DNA of 64,000 bases from Maribellus comscasis (lineage in GTDB: Bacteria > Bacteroidota > Bacteroidia > Bacteroidales > Prolixibacteraceae), in the NCBI RefSeq assembly GCF_009762775.1, contig NZ_CP046401.1, positions 6,894,001-6,958,000 of the forward strand, given 5' to 3'. A program made the translations under genes and the position numbers. Shown piece after piece: positions 1-9,644 of this stretch. The notes under the pieces were generated by a model. The model had not been told where the DNA came from. It saw only the letters and a list, made by a program, of their open reading frames with translations, and made no database searches. The first letter of the stretch is position 1. The number at the start of each line of letters is the position of its first letter.

Positions 1-801
1 GGCACGTACCTTTCCAATAAACGCACGCATAGTTCCAACTGAATCGACCCACGAATCTCCATATGCTTTTTCAATCTCTCCGGCTTTTGATTTACCTTTT
101 CCGGCAGGTTTGACAATTACTGAAAAATAATGCGTGTAACCCTTTGGAGAATCCTGGTTTTTTTCCATGTAACCAATGGTCCGGTCAATATCAGTTATCA
201 AAAAATCATCGTAAGTAAATCCAATTCGTTTCCCGTTTCGGGAGTATTCATGACGGTGTGTTCCTCCCCGTTGTGCCCCCGGAATGGTAGGCCCTTCTGT
301 TGAAACATTACGCATATCAACTTTTGTTATTGCTCCTTTTCCATCAGTGCTGACTTCCACACCGGTTCGGTTTGGCTTGTCATAATATCCTCTTTTTTTA
401 ACTTCTTCAAGCAGAGGACCATGAATAAAAATGGCTTTTTCTTCCGACGGATGCCATGACACTGCTCCAACTCCGGGTGCTGCCTGCTCGCCCGTTATCG
501 ATTCAGGTTCATACAAAATAGTTTCTTTCCCTGTTGCAATCTCAATCTTTTCAATGGTTTTACAATTGCCAATATCTTCATTAAAAATGGTGCCCCGGGT
601 GTCGTAACATAAAAAGTTATCATCGGGGGAAAAGTTGTCGTTATTGTCCAGTGCATGGTTTTTATCCGAAAACGATATTTGTTTTTCTTTCATTATTATT
701 TGTAAAACTCTATTTTGATTTTCAGCTATGCATCCGGTAAGCCCTAATCCCGTTAGCCATAAAAATGCTGTTAAACTGTTATATTGTAGTTTTCTTTTCA
801 T
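1..801 (-). CDS. DUF3748 (YidR/Tol-propeller-like) lipoprotein, 3' part missing
   Basis: I translated this from the start codon at 801; 267 codons are open and the gene runs off the left edge. The N-terminus has a hydrophobic stretch ending in a lipobox (LTGC at about residues 23-26), so a lipoprotein is likely. The mature part follows the DUF3748 family (E. coli YidR): an opening SFSDKNHALDNN, then WHPSEEKAIFIHGP, a GAQRGGTHRHEYS segment and GFTYDD. This family is predicted to be a TolB-like beta-propeller; its substrate is unknown. It lies 12 nt behind the metallophosphoesterase and is probably the last gene seen of the SusC/SusD-phosphoesterase operon. About a third of the family's usual length is missing at the window edge. 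Confidence 0.8.
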   Translation of the reverse strand, partial: MKRKLQYNSLTAFLWLTGLGLTGCIAENQNRVLQIIMKEKQISFSDKNHALDNNDNFSPDDNFLCYDTRGTIFNEDIGNCKTIEKIEIATGKETILYEPESITGEQAAPGVGAVSWHPSEEKAIFIHGPLLEEVKKRGYYDKPNRTGVEVSTDGKGAITKVDMRNVSTEGPTIPGAQRGGTHRHEYSRNGKRIGFTYDDFLITDIDRTIGYMEKNQDSPKGYTHYFSVIVKPAGKGKSKAGEIEKAYGDSWVDSVGTMRAFIGKVRA

Positions 802-813
802 TTAGCCAGCTGG

Positions 814-2349
814 TTATTTTACCCTGAAAATACGGTTTTCCTTCCAGATTTGGTTAAACATATCAGTAGTTCTAACGGTGAGCGTGTATGTCCCCGGTTC
901 TAAACCACCTGGAAGTTTTCCCTTCCACATATGATGACAGATGCCGGGGTAATCCATCGCATAGCCAAACACTTCATCAAGCGGCTGATTATCCACTATA
1001 ATTTTCAGAAAGCTGCTTTTTTTATACATTTCAAAACATGCCGGATCAACAGTTTGGACGGTATCCATTCGAATCCAGCTTTTATCATGGTTGACTGACA
1101 TTTCGACTATTGAACGGTCTGAACCGGCAAAAACATTTACCAAAACCTTTGTCGTATCCAATGCGTCTTTTTCTATCTCTTCCGGAATATAAATATTCAT
1201 CTGATAATCGGCAGGGCGTCGCGCTGCTTTAAAGCGAACGCTATATTTATTTCCATCGAAAGTAATAATGGAATACCCATTTGGAGCTCCGTCGTTCATA
1301 GTAGCATGCGGAATACCCCGTTCATCTTTTAAACCACACCACCAGCTTCCACAAACAGTTGCATTAATAAGATGATGATGCGTTGCTTTCCCCTGCCACC
1401 CCATTTCACTATCTACAAAAACATTAATTTGCTCATGCACATGACCGGAAATCGAAAATGTATGCTCCCTGTTTTGAATTAGCTGATACATTTCCTCCTG
1501 GTTATCACAGGCAATAATTGGTGCGTGCATCATTAACACAACTAGTTTATCTTTGGGAACAAATTGCAGGTAATTTTTTATAAAAGTAAGTTGCTTTCTG
1601 GTGAAGTGAGGATAATATTTCCCCTTTTTGTCAAAATAAATATTGTTTATTGAAATAAAGGCAACCTGTCCGTATTCAAAAGCGTAGGTGCTTGGGCCAA
1701 AAAAATGTTCAAACGTGTTGTCTCTTTCCCTGTTGGTTTTTGCATTACGATCGTTGTCATGATTTCCGAAAACATTGTACCAGGGGATTCCTATTTGCGC
1801 TATTCCCTGACTGACATCATCCATCAGCCCAGGGTCGTCTGCGACAATATCTCCCAAAGAAACTCCAAAACTTGCGTCATTTGTTCCAATCAACTCTTCC
1901 ACAATATCATGAAATACATAATTAACTTCCTTCATTCCCCGCGCCTGCGGATCTCCAAAAAACAAGGCAGAAAAGGTTTCACTTTCTTCTTGCTGAACCA
2001 ATGGAAAATCGATTGTTTTGACATCCTTCCTGTTTAATTCGTTATCAACCTTGAAATAGTATTCGGGCGAATTGAAAGAATTTAAAGGAACCTGATATCC
2101 GGAAGGTTTTATAATAAAAACTGTAGCGCTTTCATTGGTCTCCAACTCCCATTCTCCATCTTTGTCTGTTAAAACAACTTCTTCACCATTTGTTACACAG
2201 ACATTTCTTACACCTTTTTCTCCTTTGTCAAAAACTCCGTTATTATTGGAGTCGATATAAACTTTACCAGTGGTACTACCCGGGGTTGCAAATAAAATTT
2301 TTGTTACAAATACAAAGAGCAGGAACAAAAAGCTTTGGAAATGTTGCAT
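814..2349 (-). CDS. Secreted calcineurin-like metallophosphoesterase with N- and C-terminal beta domains
   Basis: 511 residues. A hydrophobic signal (about 1-21) is followed by an SdrD/carboxypeptidase-regulatory-like beta domain (about 28-115, with YIDSNNNGVFDKGE). The metallophosphoesterase core is complete: GDPQ (D133), GDIVADD (D167), GNHD (196-198), MMHAP and SGHVHE, which are the dinuclear metal ligands of the family. The remaining residues form the C-terminal domain typical of this Bacteroidota subfamily (MetallophosN-Metallophos-MetallophosC). It should hydrolyse a phosphate mono- or diester in the periplasm or at the surface. It follows SusD on the same strand after a 121-nt gap holding a hairpin, and is 12 nt before the DUF3748 gene. 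The substrate cannot be told from the sequence; head groups of phospholipids or teichoic-type polymers are candidates. Confidence 0.88.
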   Translation of the reverse strand: MQHFQSFLFLLFVFVTKILFATPGSTTGKVYIDSNNNGVFDKGEKGVRNVCVTNGEEVVLTDKDGEWELETNESATVFIIKPSGYQVPLNSFNSPEYYFKVDNELNRKDVKTIDFPLVQQEESETFSALFFGDPQARGMKEVNYVFHDIVEELIGTNDASFGVSLGDIVADDPGLMDDVSQGIAQIGIPWYNVFGNHDNDRNAKTNRERDNTFEHFFGPSTYAFEYGQVAFISINNIYFDKKGKYYPHFTRKQLTFIKNYLQFVPKDKLVVLMMHAPIIACDNQEEMYQLIQNREHTFSISGHVHEQINVFVDSEMGWQGKATHHHLINATVCGSWWCGLKDERGIPHATMNDGAPNGYSIITFDGNKYSVRFKAARRPADYQMNIYIPEEIEKDALDTTKVLVNVFAGSDRSIVEMSVNHDKSWIRMDTVQTVDPACFEMYKKSSFLKIIVDNQPLDEVFGYAMDYPGICHHMWKGKLPGGLEPGTYTLTVRTTDMFNQIWKENRIFRVK

Positions 2350-2407
2350 CGTATTTTTATTATGGAAAAAGAAGAGTTAAACTTTTACATGTGAAAGGAT
2401 ATAGCAA

Positions 2408-2444
2408 AATAAAGAAGACAGAGAATTCCCCTGCCCTCTTTATT
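2408..2444 (-). terminator. Intercistronic hairpin between susD-like and phosphoesterase genes
   Basis: AATAAAGA (2408-2415) pairs exactly with TCTTTATT (2437-2444), and inner bases continue the stem with two mismatches. Read on the minus strand it ends in TTATTTTG, a poor T-run. It could be a partial terminator or an mRNA-stabilising hairpin that lowers expression of the distal genes relative to SusC/SusD. Confidence 0.3.
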
Positions 2445-2470
2445 CCATATTGTTTTCTCTGATAAATTAA

Positions 2471-4171
2471 TTAGTAAGGCTTTCCTGTTCCTTGTATTAA
2501 CCAGATTTTTGACCATGCGCTATCTTTTCCATCAGTTGCAGTAAAGGAAGTTTCCTCCAAACCGCTTACTGCTGTTTCATAGTTATCTCCATTTCTGGAG
2601 ATCTCAGCGCTTCCATACTGGAAACGGAGTGGCATTGCTTCGCGAACTCCTTTTTTTCCAATGGTAAGTTCCGGGTAACCTGTTCTTCTCCAATCGCACC
2701 ATGATTCGTGAGCGACAGTCCAGTTAGCAATCCATTTCTGCGTTATTAGTTGTTCCAGGGAACCATCATAAACAACATCTGGTTCAGTAATGTAGGTATC
2801 GTAGTCATCACTCACTTCCCATGTATCAAAAGAAGCCTTGATTCCTTTTTCATACCACTCTTGTTGTGAGCCAACCGACCAGCCTTTTTGCGCTGCCTCT
2901 GCAAGGATAAAACAAACTTCTGTATATGAAATGAACCTTGCTTTTAACAAATCGCCTTTTTCGGCTTTGTATTTATCATCAAGCGCCGAATTATGTACAT
3001 TAGGTCCCCCCTGAATTTTATTTGGATTTAGATTCCATCCGGAACCATCACCTGTAGTAGACGCAATTGGCAATCCAGCATACTGCATCGTATCAATGAG
3101 GGTTTTACCCGCTTCCACATCTTCCACCCAGGTTGATGGGTTATATACAACATAGTCACTCGCCACCATAAAATCCGGGTTAAGATAACGAACTCCATCG
3201 ATGACCTCGTCTTCGTCGACTGCTGTTGAAACTTTAATTGGCACAGCTACTTCGTTAAACCAAACTGCAATCCGAGGATCATCGTTTTTTACCAGAACAT
3301 CTCTGAAACCGGCACATAACTGTATTCTGTCAAAAGAACTTTCGGAAAGATCGAAAGTGGTATTCGCCGGCCAGGAATCATCATTCGACGAACCAACAAA
3401 TTCCATTGTCGCATCATCATCAATTGACGTAAATATAGGGTATTGACCCGGGTTTGAAACGATTTCCTCAATGCCTGCTTTTGCAAAATCGGGTAATTTT
3501 TCAGATACTCTCATATAATATCTCAGCATCAGCGAATTGGCAAATTTTCTCCATTTCGATGGGTCTCCGCTATATAACACATCGGCATCGGCGTTAATTC
3601 CGGAATATTCTCCTGATGATTTGGATAACAATGTGTTTGCTTCTTTTAGCTCATCGATAATTCCTTTATAAATTGTCTCCTGCGAATCGAAAATTGGGAA
3701 AAGATCTTCCTGATCACCTTCATTACCATTCAGGGCATTGGAGTATGGAGCATCTCCCCATGAATCCGAAATATAAGCAAAATTAAATGCTCGAATCACA
3801 ATGGCAACTCCCTGTTGGAATTCCATCCCTTCCTCATTTGAACGTTCGTACAAGTGTTTCGCTGTTCTCAGATTTCCATATTGAGTCGTCCAGTCACGAG
3901 CGCCGTCCCAGTCAAATTTGTTTGTCTCTCCACTCCAGCCACTTTGCTGAATATATTGCATAACGCCTGCAGAGCCTCCCTTGTAACCTTCGTCCAAATA
4001 ATATTTTGCAGTTGACGTAATAATTGTCGGAACCATAAGGTTCGGATTTACAACAGCAGGATCTACACCGTTGGGATTTACATTTAAGTCAGTCAACTGT
4101 TCACTGCACGAGACAAAGAACACAATCAACAGTGCAAAAACTAGTTTGTATATTGCTTTTATTAATTTCAT
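2471..4171 (-). CDS. SusD/RagB-like outer-membrane lipoprotein (SusD-like_2 type)
   Basis: 566 residues with a lipoprotein signal (hydrophobic 7-20, then VSCSEQ) and the SusD-like_2 opening LTDLNVNPNGVDP. The C-terminus WSKIWLIQGTGKPY and the motif KWIANWTVAHESWCDWRRTG are characteristic of this subfamily. The protein should sit on the cell surface as the lid of the SusC transporter encoded 18 nt upstream and capture the ligand. It closely resembles the second SusD in this window (15297-16958): both begin DLNVNPNGVDP and share the spacing of aromatic motifs, so the two pairs are paralogues. The ligand is unknown; the co-transcribed metallophosphoesterase suggests a phosphorylated or lipid-derived molecule rather than a plain polysaccharide. 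Confidence 0.92.
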   Translation of the reverse strand: MKLIKAIYKLVFALLIVFFVSCSEQLTDLNVNPNGVDPAVVNPNLMVPTIITSTAKYYLDEGYKGGSAGVMQYIQQSGWSGETNKFDWDGARDWTTQYGNLRTAKHLYERSNEEGMEFQQGVAIVIRAFNFAYISDSWGDAPYSNALNGNEGDQEDLFPIFDSQETIYKGIIDELKEANTLLSKSSGEYSGINADADVLYSGDPSKWRKFANSLMLRYYMRVSEKLPDFAKAGIEEIVSNPGQYPIFTSIDDDATMEFVGSSNDDSWPANTTFDLSESSFDRIQLCAGFRDVLVKNDDPRIAVWFNEVAVPIKVSTAVDEDEVIDGVRYLNPDFMVASDYVVYNPSTWVEDVEAGKTLIDTMQYAGLPIASTTGDGSGWNLNPNKIQGGPNVHNSALDDKYKAEKGDLLKARFISYTEVCFILAEAAQKGWSVGSQQEWYEKGIKASFDTWEVSDDYDTYITEPDVVYDGSLEQLITQKWIANWTVAHESWCDWRRTGYPELTIGKKGVREAMPLRFQYGSAEISRNGDNYETAVSGLEETSFTATDGKDSAWSKIWLIQGTGKPY

Positions 4172-4189
4172 GATTTAAAATTTATCGTT

Positions 4190-7100
4190 TTAGAAACTTA
4201 CATTTAATTTGATACCCACAGGAATTGTCCACGGCCTAACGTTATACCGCTCAATTCCCTGTTTGAACTGAATACCACTTCCCTGGTTGCTTGATTCTGC
4301 CTGAAATGCAGTTTCAGGATCGATTCCAATACCAGCTTTTGTCCATAATAAAATGTTACGGCTGTATACTGAAATTGACGCATTGTTAATACCAATTGAT
4401 TTCAACGGCGGCAGCTGATAAGAAAGTGATATTTCACGTAACTTAATAAAATCAGCATCAAACATTGCATTTCTTGTGTAGCCCCAGCCATAGAAATCCT
4501 GATAACGGATAGTTGGTGTTCCGTCGCCACCAAGATGTTCTTTAACCATTACAAATTTTCCATTTTCGTCGTAGTATCCCTCAACACCTGGCATAAAAAC
4601 ACCGTCGTTTAATGTAATCCCATCTTCGGTATGCGGCAAACCTCCGTATTCTGCGGTCGGGCCACCTACAACAACAAAAAATTCACCATCAGGAGACAAA
4701 TATTCATCTGCATGATCTATAAGGTACTCCGCCATTTCAGCACCACTCATACCGTTCAATTTTAATGTGCGATCGATCCAACGTTTTGTATGTAAATCTG
4801 ATTCGCCATATCGAAAGGTTTGAGAAACAAACTGTCCCCCCACTCTCCAATCCAGACTTGCGCTCAATGTCCAGTTTTTATAAGTTAATGATGTTTGCAT
4901 TCCTACCATAAAATCAGGATTAAAATTTCCGATTACAGCAGTATTATCTCCGGGTTCCATATAGTTTTCCCAGTTATCAGCATCATCCCATCCTTCATCA
5001 TCAATAATTGGCCAGCCATAATAAGGAGAACTTTCGTCTTCAACGCGGACTAAAATATCATCTACAATCTGACCTATCTCGTCACCAACCCTGGTAACTG
5101 CACCACCTTTTGCATCAGTCCAAAGTACAATGTAATCAAATCCATCTGCCAACTCTTCAACCCTTGTTCTGTTTTTTGAAAAAACAAAATTAACATCCCA
5201 GTTAAGATCTTTTGTGCGAACAGGTGTTCCTCCAAGTGAGAATTCGATACCCTTGCTTGAAATCAAACCGGCATTGATTTGTTTTCCTGTATACCCCGAT
5301 GAAGGAGGCAGGCCAATATTCAAAATTTGGTTTTCATTTTCAGCTTCGTAATAGGTTCCCTCAAAACGTATACGGTTGTCAAAAAATGCGAGATCCGCAC
5401 CTATTTCCCACGAGGTTTGTATCTCCGGTTTTAAATCTGGTAACAACAGCGTTCCCGATGTCGATAATTCAATTTGATTTCCCCATAAACCGGAATTTAC
5501 CATAGTAGCCATCAGTTTATAAGGGTCGGTATCGTTACCTACCATAGCCCAGCCGCCACGAAGTTTTGCGAGGGATACATTACTTCCCATCTCAAACATA
5601 TTATTTAACAACATACTTAGTGACGCTGATGGATAGAAATAAGAACGATTTTCTTCAGGTAGAGTGCTCGACCAGTCGTTACGGGCGGTCAAATCGAGAT
5701 ATACGGCATCTTTATATCCAATGGATGCCAAACCATATAAACTATAGATAGCTTTTTCACTCATACCGGAAGTATATCTCAAATTATCCGGAGCAATGTT
5801 ACCTATATTGTATACACCGGGAACAATTAAACCCGATCCTCTGTCTTTGGTTGCAGTCAAATTATTCTCCGCGAACTGATACATATAATTTCCACCGGCA
5901 GAAGCATTAAAACTCCAGGCATCCATTGTCTTTTTGTAAGCCAATAGGAAATCTGCATTTTGTTCTCTTCTGTACAAATTCTCCAGACCGTAAACGCCAT
6001 TAGCATCACCGGTGTAACTTGGTGCTATTTTGGTTTCCCTTTTTTCATGAAATTGATCATGGGTATAACGAGCCATTAACGACCATTCCTTTGTAATATC
6101 ATAATCTACCCGCGCATTTCCAAAAACCCTGTCTCTTTGGAAACTATTATTTACTTCATTTGCGATAAAATATGGGTTATTAATCATATCTCCTTTCCCA
6201 TAAGTTCCGTCAGAGTTAACTTCCAAATTATAAGGAGCATTTTGCTGAATCCCCTCTTTTCCCGGCTCCCAATAATTTTTCAGGTCATTTATATCAATGC
6301 TTGAATTTATATCGTATAATGCCTGAAGCGGATTGGTTCCTCGGTTTCCTGTCGAAGGGCGATTATCGGCACCATTTGATACAAAATTAATACTTGAACT
6401 TACAGACAAATTATCCAGTAATTTAATTGTTGAATTTAAACCAATTGAATTCTTGTGCAGATCGCTGTTAGGAATTATTCCCTTGTTCTGCATGTTACTG
6501 TATGAAATTCTGTAATCAAGTTTTTCATTTGAATCGTTAATTGAAATGGTATTGGTACTTGTAATTCCTGTTTCAAAAAACTCCTTGTAATTGTCAGGGT
6601 GGGAAACCAAAGGAGTTGCTTCCAACTGGCCGTTTTCGTCAAAATAAGGCCATTGATAAGCCATCATTCCGTTATCCAGTTCAGGCCCTACCCAATAAGA
6701 GTCGGCAACAGGAACAGCGTAGTAATCCAATCCGTTATTGGGTCGATCATCTTGAGTAAATGGTCGTTGCCCGTTCGCAAACAAAGTGTGTTTTTCTAAA
6801 TATTTATAAGGATTGTCGATTACAGTATTCGAGGTTATGGTAACTCCCAAACCTTGTGTTTTTTTACCCGATTTAGTAGTAATCAAAACAACACCGTTAC
6901 CGGCACGTGAACCGTAAAGAGCGGCAGCACTAGGCCCTTTTAATACTGAAATACTTTCAATATCATCCGCATTAATATCCGAAATAGCGTTACCATAATC
7001 AGGTTTGTTATCCCGACCAATAGCAGTAACATTATTCAGCGTATTGTTCATCGGAATTCCGTCGACAACAAACAGCGGCTGATTGTCGCTGGTTAGCGAT

Positions 7101-7612
7101 GATGCCCCACGAATTACCATACTAACAGATGAACCAGGGCCGCCGGTTGAATTGATAGTCACGCCGGCAACTTTGCCAGAAAGTGCGTTCAAAACATTTT
7201 CCTGGGCAACTTTTTGTAAATTTTCCCCTTCTACCTCGCCAACGGAATATCCTAACGACTTTTTTTCTCTGGAAATTCCTAAAGCCGTTACCACTACTTC
7301 GTCAACGCCTATGCTACTGGTTGCCAATGTCACATCTATAACCGATCTGCCATCAATCTGAACCTCTTGTGTTTGCATTCCCACAAAAGAAAAAACCAAG
7401 GACGCTTGTCCGTTTGGTACGGAAATAGAGTAGTTTCCGTCGAGATCGGTAATGACTCCGTTACCTGTACCTTTTTCTACAATAGATACACCGGGTAGTA
7501 GCTCACCCTCATCGCTTTTTACGGTACCCGTAACATTTACCTGAGCAAATGACGCGACCGCAAAAAGTAAAAACATACCTAAAAAGAATGTTTGTAAAAT
7601 ACTTTTTTTCAT
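4190..7612 (-). CDS. SusC/RagA-family TonB-linked outer-membrane transporter
   Basis: 1140 residues: signal peptide (1-23, cut after SFA), a carboxypeptidase-regulatory-like beta domain (about 26-105, VTGTVKSDEGELLPGVSIV), the TonB-linked plug (EVVVTALGISREKKSLGYS through VLITTKSGKK, about 105-245), and a 22-strand-type barrel ending in IKLNVSF. There is no STN domain between signal peptide and beta domain, so it is not expected to signal through an anti-sigma factor, and none is encoded nearby. It imports a ligand captured by the SusD-like lipoprotein. It is first in the operon, with a 240-nt upstream leader. It is strongly similar in length and plug sequence to the plus-strand SusC at 11875-15288. 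Confidence 0.95.
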   Translation of the reverse strand: MKKSILQTFFLGMFLLFAVASFAQVNVTGTVKSDEGELLPGVSIVEKGTGNGVITDLDGNYSISVPNGQASLVFSFVGMQTQEVQIDGRSVIDVTLATSSIGVDEVVVTALGISREKKSLGYSVGEVEGENLQKVAQENVLNALSGKVAGVTINSTGGPGSSVSMVIRGASSLTSDNQPLFVVDGIPMNNTLNNVTAIGRDNKPDYGNAISDINADDIESISVLKGPSAAALYGSRAGNGVVLITTKSGKKTQGLGVTITSNTVIDNPYKYLEKHTLFANGQRPFTQDDRPNNGLDYYAVPVADSYWVGPELDNGMMAYQWPYFDENGQLEATPLVSHPDNYKEFFETGITSTNTISINDSNEKLDYRISYSNMQNKGIIPNSDLHKNSIGLNSTIKLLDNLSVSSSINFVSNGADNRPSTGNRGTNPLQALYDINSSIDINDLKNYWEPGKEGIQQNAPYNLEVNSDGTYGKGDMINNPYFIANEVNNSFQRDRVFGNARVDYDITKEWSLMARYTHDQFHEKRETKIAPSYTGDANGVYGLENLYRREQNADFLLAYKKTMDAWSFNASAGGNYMYQFAENNLTATKDRGSGLIVPGVYNIGNIAPDNLRYTSGMSEKAIYSLYGLASIGYKDAVYLDLTARNDWSSTLPEENRSYFYPSASLSMLLNNMFEMGSNVSLAKLRGGWAMVGNDTDPYKLMATMVNSGLWGNQIELSTSGTLLLPDLKPEIQTSWEIGADLAFFDNRIRFEGTYYEAENENQILNIGLPPSSGYTGKQINAGLISSKGIEFSLGGTPVRTKDLNWDVNFVFSKNRTRVEELADGFDYIVLWTDAKGGAVTRVGDEIGQIVDDILVRVEDESSPYYGWPIIDDEGWDDADNWENYMEPGDNTAVIGNFNPDFMVGMQTSLTYKNWTLSASLDWRVGGQFVSQTFRYGESDLHTKRWIDRTLKLNGMSGAEMAEYLIDHADEYLSPDGEFFVVVGGPTAEYGGLPHTEDGITLNDGVFMPGVEGYYDENGKFVMVKEHLGGDGTPTIRYQDFYGWGYTRNAMFDADFIKLREISLSYQLPPLKSIGINNASISVYSRNILLWTKAGIGIDPETAFQAESSNQGSGIQFKQGIERYNVRPWTIPVGIKLNVSF

Positions 7613-7750
7613 AAAACAATAATTTGGTTAAATATTTAATCACGATTTAAAAAATCGTTAGCAACAAAGTTCTGTAACGAGATTTATTTAAACCAGTAGA
7701 ATTTTACTACATACATATAGAATATTAACTTATTCAAAATACAATAAAGA

Positions 7751-7758
7751 CAAAATTA
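7751..7758 (-). promoter_or_regulatory. Candidate promoter -7 box for the first susC operon
   Basis: On the minus strand these bases read TAATTTTG, an exact match to the Bacteroidota -7 consensus TAnnTTTG. No clear -33 TTG lies at the usual distance. It would give a leader of about 130 nt that contains a perfect 7-bp hairpin at 7642-7658 (ACGATTT-AAA-AAATCGT), 30 nt before the susC start. The region is AT-rich, so chance is possible. Confidence 0.35.
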
Positions 7759-7795
7759 ATACAATTATGTTAATATTTAATTAATAATAATTAAA

Positions 7796-7827
7796 CCTCT
7801 CAATATCTTATTTTATTGAAAAAGAGG
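7796..7827 (-). terminator. Weak hairpin downstream of the membrane-protein gene
   Basis: CCTCTCAATA (7796-7805) pairs with TATTG (7814-7818) and AGAGG (7823-7827) with a small bulge. It lies 25 nt beyond the stop of the 428-residue membrane protein on the minus strand, where a terminator is expected, but the following T-run is short. Confidence 0.3.
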
Positions 7828-7851
7828 GAATTTTAAAGATAATATGGTAAA

Positions 7852-9138
7852 TCATCCAAACCGGTTATGGGCACCGGCCATCTCTCCGTGAATGCCAACA
7901 GAAATCAATGATAAAATTGATACAACAAATAGTAACAGAACCAGATATCGCAAATAATACTTATTCTTTTTTTCATTTGGCATTGCTGCAAAAAACTCTA
8001 CAGAACTCTTTTTTATCAGTTTAAGAATCACAGCTAAATTGGCTACATATAAAATATGATTTAGCATAACTCTGCCGGATACTATTCCTGTTACAAGAAA
8101 ACTGAGAATAATATATAAACCAAAATAGATAGTCGTAACCCATAATATCTCCTGACGTTTAACTTTGAAGTTTACCCTTCGAAGTAGCAACCATATAAAT
8201 AAAACAGCCAAAACGATAAAAAGTGCTGACAAAATTGTGCTAATAAGTGAAATATCTCCAGATTTGTCAAAATCATGAAATCTGGAGAGAAAGTTTTTCA
8301 TTTGCAACGACTCACGGAAAATGATTACCGGAATACAAACAAAAACGGCAAGGAACGCAATACTGTTTTCCCATTTTTGGGGCTCTTTCTCAGATATTGG
8401 CCATTCTGAAGCAAATATTGCATATGCCATTGAACCACCTCCAAAAAAACCTATACAATACTCCATCACGTTCCACATGTTGAAAGGAAGCTCGAGAACC
8501 GTTCCAACTGTTTGCAAAAAATTGCCAAATGCAAAGCCAAAACCTGCTCCCAAAGCAGTATAAAAGGCTACCCGAAACGAATTTAAAAAACCGTTTCTTA
8601 ACATATACCAAACCATTGCAAGACCTGCCCCTAAACTTAGTGCCCAGGCCTCAGAACGAGGAGGAGTCATCAATACTTCGAGTTGCATAACAAGAAGTCC
8701 GTAAACAACAAGTGCACCCGCTGTCATTTCAACAATTAATGACGGCCAGTTCACTTTTTTATTTTTTGTTGATTCAAGGGAAAGTGCGGTAAAACCGCCC
8801 CCAATCAATCCAAATAAACCGCCAATTACAAAAAGCATAGACAAACCGTAGAAAACATTGACTAAATCATCGCTTCGTCCATAGCCTACTACCCGTCCAT
8901 AACTTATCATTCCGGTTAATCCCCAACCAAAAGCTGAACTCAATATAACCGGAAGCACTTTAGAATACCAGTCTTCTCTTTGTGAAACCAGTACCAGAAC
9001 AAGAGTTCCGATTCCCCCTGCCCAGGCCGCTCCTTGCTCGTGACCAAATTGCCCGCGAATCGCCCAGGAAGTTCCCAGGGCCATTGCAATGGTTAAAATC
9101 CCAAGCCATTTGTCAATATGATTTCCTCGTTTGCTCAT
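7852..9138 (-). CDS. Polytopic inner-membrane protein of unknown function
   Basis: 428 residues with roughly eleven hydrophobic segments, starting with an amphipathic MSKRGNHIDKWLG and a glycine-rich first half (for example AWAGGIGTLVL and FGLIGGGF). A conserved-looking stretch AIRGQFGHEQGAAWAGG follows the first membrane segment and GIHGEMAGAHNRFG forms the C-terminus; both carry His and charged residues at a membrane border and could be functional. I do not recognise a named family. It has its own gaps on both sides (about 240 and 500 nt) and is not obviously in an operon, although it sits between a SusC system and a phosphodiesterase gene. A transport or membrane-enzyme role is a guess only. 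Confidence 0.6.
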   Translation of the reverse strand: MSKRGNHIDKWLGILTIAMALGTSWAIRGQFGHEQGAAWAGGIGTLVLVLVSQREDWYSKVLPVILSSAFGWGLTGMISYGRVVGYGRSDDLVNVFYGLSMLFVIGGLFGLIGGGFTALSLESTKNKKVNWPSLIVEMTAGALVVYGLLVMQLEVLMTPPRSEAWALSLGAGLAMVWYMLRNGFLNSFRVAFYTALGAGFGFAFGNFLQTVGTVLELPFNMWNVMEYCIGFFGGGSMAYAIFASEWPISEKEPQKWENSIAFLAVFVCIPVIIFRESLQMKNFLSRFHDFDKSGDISLISTILSALFIVLAVLFIWLLLRRVNFKVKRQEILWVTTIYFGLYIILSFLVTGIVSGRVMLNHILYVANLAVILKLIKKSSVEFFAAMPNEKKNKYYLRYLVLLLFVVSILSLISVGIHGEMAGAHNRFG

Positions 9139-9644
9139 TGAATATCGTAGAGAAGCTCCTGCTTAAATTTTTTAATGATTGTATTTTTCATCAACACTCT
9201 AAACAGATAAAAAAGGGAGAAAACCTTACTTCAACTATACTTTTTAATTTTACGCTGTAAACACAAACCCTTATTATATCTTAATAAAAACATTTATAAT
9301 TTATTTACCATTTACTGAAAAAGGTATGTACATTTCTACAATGTAAAATTATATTATCTACGCAAAATAGGCTTCTTATATTTTGGACAATACACATTAA
9401 ATATTAACCCAAAAAAAGCATAAAAAAAGAACAAACACCATTTCAAATCAATATACTTTATATGTGTGTAAAAAAAGCTAAAACGCAGATAAAACAAGAG
9501 ATTTGCGGCTAAAAGGTTTTAGCCACAAAATTAAAAAAAGGACAAAAAAGGCAAAATTTAATTACTATTTCTTAATAGACAAAGTTGCAATTACGGTCCT
9601 TTGCGCAATACGCATATTATATTTTGAGGTCTTAAAGATTTAGC
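9139..9644. other. AT-rich intergenic region with one strong inverted repeat
   Basis: No plausible gene is seen in about 500 nt. The only structure is TTTGCGGCTAAAA (9502-9514), GG, TTTTAGCCACAAA (9517-9529): 13 paired positions with one C/A pair on the plus strand that becomes a G-U wobble in minus-strand RNA. It lies about 115 nt past the stop of the minus-strand phosphodiesterase pseudogene and may be its terminator, though the following T-run is interrupted. Confidence 0.45.

Noticed and set aside
4190..7612. SusC as a sigma-factor-signalling transducer
   Set aside because: No STN domain is present between signal peptide and beta domain, and no sigma/anti-sigma pair is nearby.
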